Part shown: positions 1-3,476 of the stretch, in pieces | How the letters are laid out: every line of letters begins with the position of its first letter | Position numbering within the stretch: the stretch's first letter is position 1 | Assembly (NCBI GenBank): GCA_025056515.1 | Contig: JANWWB010000224.1 | Coordinates: 1-6,254, forward strand | Direction: 5' to 3' | DNA length: 6,254 nucleotides | Source of the DNA: Anaerolineales bacterium | GTDB taxonomy: Bacteria; Chloroflexota; Anaerolineae; Anaerolineales; Villigracilaceae | The notes under the pieces: model-generated | Told to the model about the DNA's origin: nothing | Databases searched by the model: none | The model's input: only the letters and a program-made list of their open reading frames with translations | Translations under genes and position numbers: made by a program

Positions 1-1103
1 TAATTGCACATCATGCGCGACCCTGAGACCGCCTCAAAGACATCCAAGATGAGTTCGCGTTCTTCCAGGGCATACAGCATCGGCGTGAAGTACGCACCTA
101 GGTCGTTGGTCAGTGCCCCAATTGCCATCAGGTGGTTAGAGATACGCGTCAGCTCGGCCATCATGACGCGCAGATATTCGGCGCGTTCGGGCGGTTTAAT
201 CCCCATGAGTTTCTCGACTGTGATGGCGTAGGCAAAGTTATTGCTCATCGAGGAAAGGTAGTCCAGCCGGTCGGTGTAGGGCATGTTCATCAGATAGGTG
301 TTACGCTCACCGATTTTTTCATGGTTGCGGTGCAGATATCCCATCACCGGCTTGAGGTTGACAATTTTCTCTCCATCCAGCATCAAGGCGACACGGAAGA
401 CGCCGTGGGTAGAAGGGTGCTGCGGCCCCATATTGACAATCAGGTATTCAGTATCCAGGCCGGTATCGTCTTGAGGACGGTAGCGTGCTAGCGCGCCGTA
501 GAGTGCCTGTTCTGGGTCAGTAGGCGTCCACTTTTCTGGGTCAAAGTCAGGAGGAAAGTCAATATTATCGCCGAAAGGGGTTTTGCTTTCAGCGTACACG
601 TGATGCCCTTCTGGCCAGCGTGATTTGAAAGGTTTGATGTCTTCCTCGTAGTAAGCTTCTTTCCAATCTTTGCGTAGCGGATGGCCTTGAAAGCCTTCCC
701 ACATTAGGATGCGACGTAAGTCCGGATGACCGGTAAAGCGAATACCCAGCAGATCCCAGGCCTCGCGCTCTTGGAATTCGGCACCTGGGTAGATGGAAAC
801 AATGGAGGGGACTTCAATCGGATCCTGGCGGGGGACCTGGACTTTAAAATTAACGCCTGGTCCACCAGTGGTTTTGTAGACCTGATAGACAACCTCCATT
901 TTTCCTTCGGGCAGGTAGTCCACACCGGTTACGTGGGAGAGATAGTCGAAGCCAAATTCATCCCGCAGGGTTTGTGCAACTTCAAGGAGATGCTCTTTCG
1001 GAACAATCCAACCCGAATACCCCGGACGGGTATCGGGCATGACAACGCCTCGGAAGCGGGCAGCTAGGTCAACTGTTTCCACTGTTGTAAGAGGGGTGGT
1101 CAT
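1..1103 (-). CDS. nuoCD: NADH-quinone oxidoreductase subunit C/D fusion (NuoCD), 3' end outside window
   Basis: These are the NuoC (30 kDa) and NuoD (49 kDa) subunits of the peripheral arm of Complex I, which passes electrons from NADH to quinone at the cytoplasmic membrane face. Translating the minus strand from ATG 1103 gives about 367 codons without a stop up to the left edge, so the gene is incomplete. Residues 1 to about 150 are NuoC: the signature [17 protein letters not shown] lies at 112-128, followed by LRRILMW and GHPLRKDW. A linker of about 50 residues (around 165-216) leads into NuoD, with [12 protein letters not shown] at 223-234 and GYLHRNHEK at 255-263; these include the HxxxH-type quinone-site region and the LHR motif. 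No stop or reading-frame change separates the halves, so this is a true fusion as in E. coli NuoCD. An AGGAGG Shine-Dalgarno sits 6 nt before the ATG, which is 1 nt after the nuoB stop, so the two are cotranscribed. Only the C-terminal part of NuoD is missing. Confidence 0.95.
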   Translation of the reverse strand, partial: MTTPLTTVETVDLAARFRGVVMPDTRPGYSGWIVPKEHLLEVAQTLRDEFGFDYLSHVTGVDYLPEGKMEVVYQVYKTTGGPGVNFKVQVPRQDPIEVPSIVSIYPGAEFQEREAWDLLGIRFTGHPDLRRILMWEGFQGHPLRKDWKEAYYEEDIKPFKSRWPEGHHVYAESKTPFGDNIDFPPDFDPEKWTPTDPEQALYGALARYRPQDDTGLDTEYLIVNMGPQHPSTHGVFRVALMLDGEKIVNLKPVMGYLHRNHEKIGERNTYLMNMPYTDRLDYLSSMSNNFAYAITVEKLMGIKPPERAEYLRVMMAELTRISNHLMAIGALTNDLGAYFTPMLYALEERELILDVFEAVSGSRMMCN

Positions 1104-1104
1104 C

Positions 1105-1737
1105 TTAAGCCTCCTGGTTTCGTTTGGCCTGGACCGACTTGATGAATTCAATCTTGCGTGGGTCAATCAGGTCAGGACCAAGCAAGGGGATAGGGGTTTC
1201 TGCAGCGTCAGGCCCTTTCTGATACCAGCGAGCGCTCTTGATGCTTTCGCCGCGAATTTTTTCTTGAATTTTCATCAGGCCGTAAAGCAACGCCTGTGGC
1301 GTGGGCGGACAGCCAGGGACGTAGACATCTACGGGGATAAATTTGTCCACACCGGAGACAACGTTGTAGCCCTCTTTGAAAGGCCCACCACCGGAGGCGC
1401 AAGCGCCCATTGCTAGCACGTATTTCGGCTCCGGCATTTGGTTATAGAGACGGACGATGATGGGGATCATTTTCTTGGTAACCGTGCCGGAGACAATCAT
1501 CAGGTCGCTTTGGCGCGGGCTAGGACGCATGATTTCCATACCAAAGCGCGCCAGGTCGAAGCGACTGGCAGCAGTGCAAATCATTTCAATCGCACAACAA
1601 GCTAAGCCGAACATCATTGGCCAGACGGAAGCGCTTCGACCCCAATTGTAGATGCGGTCGAGTGTGGTAATGACAACCTGATTGCGCGCTTCGGGGGGGA
1701 TTTCATAACCTGGTGAGTTCAATTCTGCAGGAACCAT
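1105..1737 (-). CDS. nuoB: NADH-quinone oxidoreductase subunit B (NuoB)
   Basis: NuoB (PSST/20 kDa) carries the terminal [4Fe-4S] cluster N2, which hands electrons to quinone at the interface with NuoD. From ATG 1737 the protein has 210 residues, normal or slightly long for the family. The cluster ligands are visible: tandem Cys47-Cys48 in [10 protein letters not shown], Cys113 in [11 protein letters not shown] and Cys143 in [11 protein letters not shown]. Other family hallmarks are [25 protein letters not shown] and the C-terminal [13 protein letters not shown]. The frame stays open upstream to an ATG at 1827. I chose 1737 because GGAGAAG lies 6 nt before it, because the extra 30 residues do not look like NuoB, and because they would overlap the promoter at 1772-1800. 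It is the first gene of the visible nuo operon: nuoA, usually directly upstream, is absent and a divergent regulator lies there instead. The nuoCD start follows the stop by 1 nt. Confidence 0.97.
   Translation of the reverse strand: MVPAELNSPGYEIPPEARNQVVITTLDRIYNWGRSASVWPMMFGLACCAIEMICTAASRFDLARFGMEIMRPSPRQSDLMIVSGTVTKKMIPIIVRLYNQMPEPKYVLAMGACASGGGPFKEGYNVVSGVDKFIPVDVYVPGCPPTPQALLYGLMKIQEKIRGESIKSARWYQKGPDAAETPIPLLGPDLIDPRKIEFIKSVQAKRNQEA
1110..1115 (-). promoter_or_regulatory. Shine-Dalgarno of nuoCD
   Basis: AGGAGG on the minus strand, six nucleotides before ATG 1103 and inside the last codons of nuoB. It fixes the nuoCD start and implies coupled translation with nuoB. Confidence 0.85.
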
Positions 1738-1740
1738 AAT

Positions 1741-1747
1741 CTTCTCC
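1741..1747 (-). promoter_or_regulatory. Shine-Dalgarno of nuoB deciding the start at 1737
   Basis: GGAGAAG on the minus strand; its GGAG core ends six nucleotides before ATG 1737. This supports the 210-residue NuoB over the longer frame that begins at 1827. Confidence 0.8.
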
Positions 1748-1771
1748 AGTCCGAGAGTCACAAGCGGCTGG

Positions 1772-1800
1772 ATTATAGCCACATACGATGTGGAAGTCAA
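1772..1800 (-). promoter_or_regulatory. sigma70-type promoter of the nuo operon
   Basis: On the minus strand TTGACT (1800-1795) is followed after exactly 17 bp by TATAAT (1777-1772), close to the ideal vegetative promoter. Transcription would begin near 1765, giving a leader of roughly 28 nt before nuoB with the Shine-Dalgarno in place. The distance to the start codon and the match at both hexamers make this a strong call. The spacer holds a perfect inverted repeat (separate entry), which suggests the promoter is controlled. Confidence 0.8.
1779..1793. promoter_or_regulatory. Candidate operator: 15-bp inverted repeat in the nuo promoter spacer
   Basis: CCACAT-ACG-ATGTGG is a perfect 6-3-6 inverted repeat lying wholly between the -35 and -10 hexamers of the nuo promoter, covering 15 of its 17 spacer bases. 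A dimeric winged-helix protein bound here would block RNA polymerase. The divergently transcribed regulator whose gene starts about 100 bp away is the obvious candidate. It does not match the CAAC-N6-GTTG site I recall for cyanobacterial SufR, so the binding partner is an inference. Confidence 0.55.
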
Positions 1801-1830
1801 TTGAATTTTGAAAACATATATTTGCAAAAA

Positions 1831-1839
1831 TGATATAAT
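1831..1839 (+). promoter_or_regulatory. Extended -10 promoter of the regulator gene
   Basis: TGATATAAT fits the extended -10 consensus TGnTATAAT perfectly. The best -35-like hexamer, TTGAAA at 1808-1813, is 20 bp away, longer than optimal; an extended -10 can work without a good -35. Transcription would start near 1846, leaving a leader of about 36-51 nt that contains the hairpin at 1859-1877. It is back-to-back with the nuo promoter, and the predicted start points are roughly 80 bp apart. Confidence 0.6.
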
Positions 1840-1858
1840 TGTTGAAGTAGCCGTTGGG

Positions 1859-1877
1859 AAGAGGCCGGTGGCCTCTT
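1859..1877 (+). promoter_or_regulatory. Leader hairpin / inverted repeat before the regulator gene
   Basis: AAGAGGCC-GGT-GGCCTCTT is a perfect 8-bp inverted repeat with a 3-nt loop, followed by TATTG. It lies between the predicted transcription start (about 1846) and the candidate start codons at 1882 and 1897. In RNA it is a stable GC-rich hairpin. The T-run after it is short, so a full terminator is doubtful; an attenuator, an autoregulatory operator or a translation-control hairpin are all possible. The only purine-rich Shine-Dalgarno-like stretch (GAGG) is in its 5' arm and would be base-paired. Confidence 0.5.
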
Positions 1878-1896
1878 TATTGTGCGATGCTGCGAT

Positions 1897-2529
1897 ATGC
1901 CTAGGAAACTTACAACCCGTTTGCGCATCCTTGAATATTTGCGTAAACAGCCGACTGCCTCGGCTTTAGAGTTGAGCCGGGCGCTTGGGATGACGCGCGC
2001 CAATGTCCGTCATCATCTGATGGTGCTTGAAGCCAATGATCTGGTTGAGGTGATCGGTCGGCGCGGAAGCGGACGCGGACGGCCGGAGAATGTCTATGCT
2101 CTCTCTCGCCGTGTCTTGGGCGATAGCCTGGACCACTTAGCATCGGCGTTGTTGACGGAGTGTTTGGGAGCGTTGGAAGGCGAGGCGCGCGAGGCGGCTT
2201 TGCGCGCTTTGGCCAAACGCTTGGCGGGCGAGGACTCTCTGACAAAGACAACATGGCCGCGACGTCTCAATGAAACGGTTCGCTTTTTGAACGAGCGTCA
2301 CTATCAAGCTCGCTGGGAAGCCTCGGCAGAGGGGCCGCGTCTGATTTTGGGACATTGCCCGTATGCAGCGATTCTTGACCGCCATCCGGAATTGTGTCGT
2401 TTGGACGCGCTGGTGCTTGAGCAGCGTTTGAAGCAAAAGGTCCTTCAGGTTGCTCGCCTAGAGCGCGTTCCCTCGGGGGCGAGGCAATGCGTCTTTGTGC
2501 TGAGAACCTGGCGGGAATCGGCAGAGTGA
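1897..2529 (+). CDS. Winged-helix transcriptional regulator, ArsR/COG2345 type with SufR-like cysteine motif
   Basis: A cytoplasmic DNA-binding regulator of 210 residues from ATG 1897 (215 from GTG 1882). Residues about 5-70 form a winged-helix domain: a helix-turn-helix at about 20-45 including [15 protein letters not shown], and a basic wing with [16 protein letters not shown] at 55-70. The C-terminal half carries GHCPYAAIL and HPELC, placing Cys154 and Cys167 exactly 12 residues apart, and a third Cys at 198 in RQCVFVL. This matches the CX12C...C arrangement of SufR and of COG2345 regulators, some of which bind an Fe-S cluster; the middle Cys of the four in cyanobacterial SufR is absent. 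The gene is transcribed away from nuoB, which encodes an Fe-S protein, so control of the nuo operon and autoregulation are plausible but inferred. Neither start codon has a good Shine-Dalgarno; ATG 1897 begins at the conserved part, whereas GTG 1882 would add a Cys-Cys pair. DNA binding is sure; the ligand and targets are not. Confidence 0.8.
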   Translation: MPRKLTTRLRILEYLRKQPTASALELSRALGMTRANVRHHLMVLEANDLVEVIGRRGSGRGRPENVYALSRRVLGDSLDHLASALLTECLGALEGEAREAALRALAKRLAGEDSLTKTTWPRRLNETVRFLNERHYQARWEASAEGPRLILGHCPYAAILDRHPELCRLDALVLEQRLKQKVLQVARLERVPSGARQCVFVLRTWRESAE

Positions 2530-2744
2530 AGGCTCTCTTGCTCTGCCCAAAGATGATTTCATCTCTCACCTCGATCAGCTAGCGCCATCGCATTTTTGTT
2601 ACCCACACTGCTTTGTCCACAAGATGCTGAATTTCGCAAACAGAATGATCCGCTTGGCAGCGACTGACGAAGTGCACATGACCCTAGTAGGGAGTGTGAT
2701 CTCAAGTGATTGTGGTCCGAGGACAATTCGGATTTTGCACCGAC
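2530..2744. other. Convergent intergenic gap without recognisable gene
   Basis: This 215-bp gap separates the 3' ends of the regulator (plus) and the phosphopantetheinyl transferase (minus). I see only small symmetries: AGATGA-TT-TCATCT at about 2551-2564, a CCCT-AGT-AGGG element near 2682-2692, and the 9-mer CTCAAGTGA at 2701-2709 and again at 2744-2752. None is a GC-rich stem followed by a T-run, so no intrinsic terminator is called. No supported coding frame was found. Confidence 0.6.
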
Positions 2745-3473
2745 TCAAGTGACAGGGAACAGCGTTTGTAGATCGAGTTGTGACAGCGGGAGGGCATGTT
2801 CTTCAGGCAGAGAGGTCACCAGACTTAGGATAAATTCTCCCCGTTGTTGCCAGAAAGCAGTCCAACGGTTAGAAGGCAGAGCATCCGATTGTACGGTTGC
2901 CCTTTTCCAATTGCCCCCTTCTTGCTGGATTTGAATCACTTCCACGCGACGAGTATCTTGACGTAAGCCTATTCCCAGTGCCTTGAGCATGGCTTCTTTG
3001 AGGCTCCAAAACAAGGTGATGAAGAATGGCTGTTGCTCTAAGAGAGCGGTCTGAATCAGATGACGCTCGTGGGAAGTAAAGTAATCTTCTACAAACACTG
3101 CAGGGCGCGCTTCGATTTTTTCTAGGTCGACGCCCAGCTGTAGGCCGGGCGTTTGACTGATGGCGCATAGAACGCGTCCGTAGGAGTGACTGAGGGAGAG
3201 GACTGTGTTTGGGGCCGGTCTGCCGCTTATGTGAAGAGACGGCGCGCCTTGTGGGTTTGGAAGTATCTCGATCGCTTGCCAGGAGAGCGCTCGATAAAGC
3301 GGCAAAGCATGGGCTAGTTGTTTAGCTGCCCAGCGCCCTAGGAGCCAGTCGGTGCGTCGTTTGGGGAAATGTAGGGTTGTGTAGATGCTCTGTTCACGCG
3401 GCGATAGGAAAGTCCCCGCCTGGGATTCCAGGTCAGGGGGACTTTCCGGGAACATCCAGTAAATCTGAGTCAT
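2745..3473 (-). CDS. 4'-phosphopantetheinyl transferase, Sfp type
   Basis: The enzyme transfers the 4'-phosphopantetheine arm from coenzyme A to a serine of acyl/peptidyl carrier domains in the cytoplasm. At 242 residues it has the two-lobed Sfp/Gsp size. Visible motifs in order: KRRTDWLLGRWAAKQL at 38-53 (CoA-contacting basic stretch), SLSHSYGRVLCAIS at 93-106, GVDLEKIEAR at 114-123 with Mg-binding Asp116 and Glu118, and WSLKEAMLKALGIGL at 156-170 with Glu160. All the expected catalytic residues are present. The ATG is 3 nt after the stop of the synthase gene, so they form one transcript. A GAGG lies only 1 nt before the ATG, which is too close for normal use, so translation is probably coupled to the upstream gene. 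The natural partner is the synthase's carrier domains, comparable in role to PfaE in PUFA clusters. The family call is secure; the exact carrier substrate is inferred from position. Confidence 0.95.
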   Translation of the reverse strand: MTQIYWMFPESPPDLESQAGTFLSPREQSIYTTLHFPKRRTDWLLGRWAAKQLAHALPLYRALSWQAIEILPNPQGAPSLHISGRPAPNTVLSLSHSYGRVLCAISQTPGLQLGVDLEKIEARPAVFVEDYFTSHERHLIQTALLEQQPFFITLFWSLKEAMLKALGIGLRQDTRRVEVIQIQQEGGNWKRATVQSDALPSNRWTAFWQQRGEFILSLVTSLPEEHALPLSQLDLQTLFPVT

Positions 3474-3476
3474 ACC

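Noticed and set aside
132..491. Plus-strand 119-codon frame
   Set aside because: Antisense to nuoCD, whose translation shows clear family motifs over the whole stretch; it has no recognisable domain.
1735..1827. Longer NuoB starting at ATG 1827
   Set aside because: The additional 30 residues do not resemble NuoB, overlap the near-consensus promoter and its palindrome, and lack a Shine-Dalgarno; ATG 1737 has a well-placed one.
1841..1856. SufR-type CAAC-N6-GTTG operator
   Set aside because: Two GTTG words occur as a direct repeat 8 nt apart, with no CAAC partner at the right spacing.
1887..1904. Five-codon leader peptide ATG...TAG overlapping the regulator start
   Set aside because: It is too short, lacks a Shine-Dalgarno, and is expected by chance.
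2682..2692. CCCT-AGT-AGGG as a terminator for either converging gene
   Set aside because: The stem has only 4 bp and there is no T-run on either strand.
2701..2752. Nine-base direct repeat CTCAAGTGA as an insertion-site duplication or attachment site
   Set aside because: Nothing element-like lies between the 34-bp-separated copies, and a single 9-mer repeat at this distance is weak evidence.
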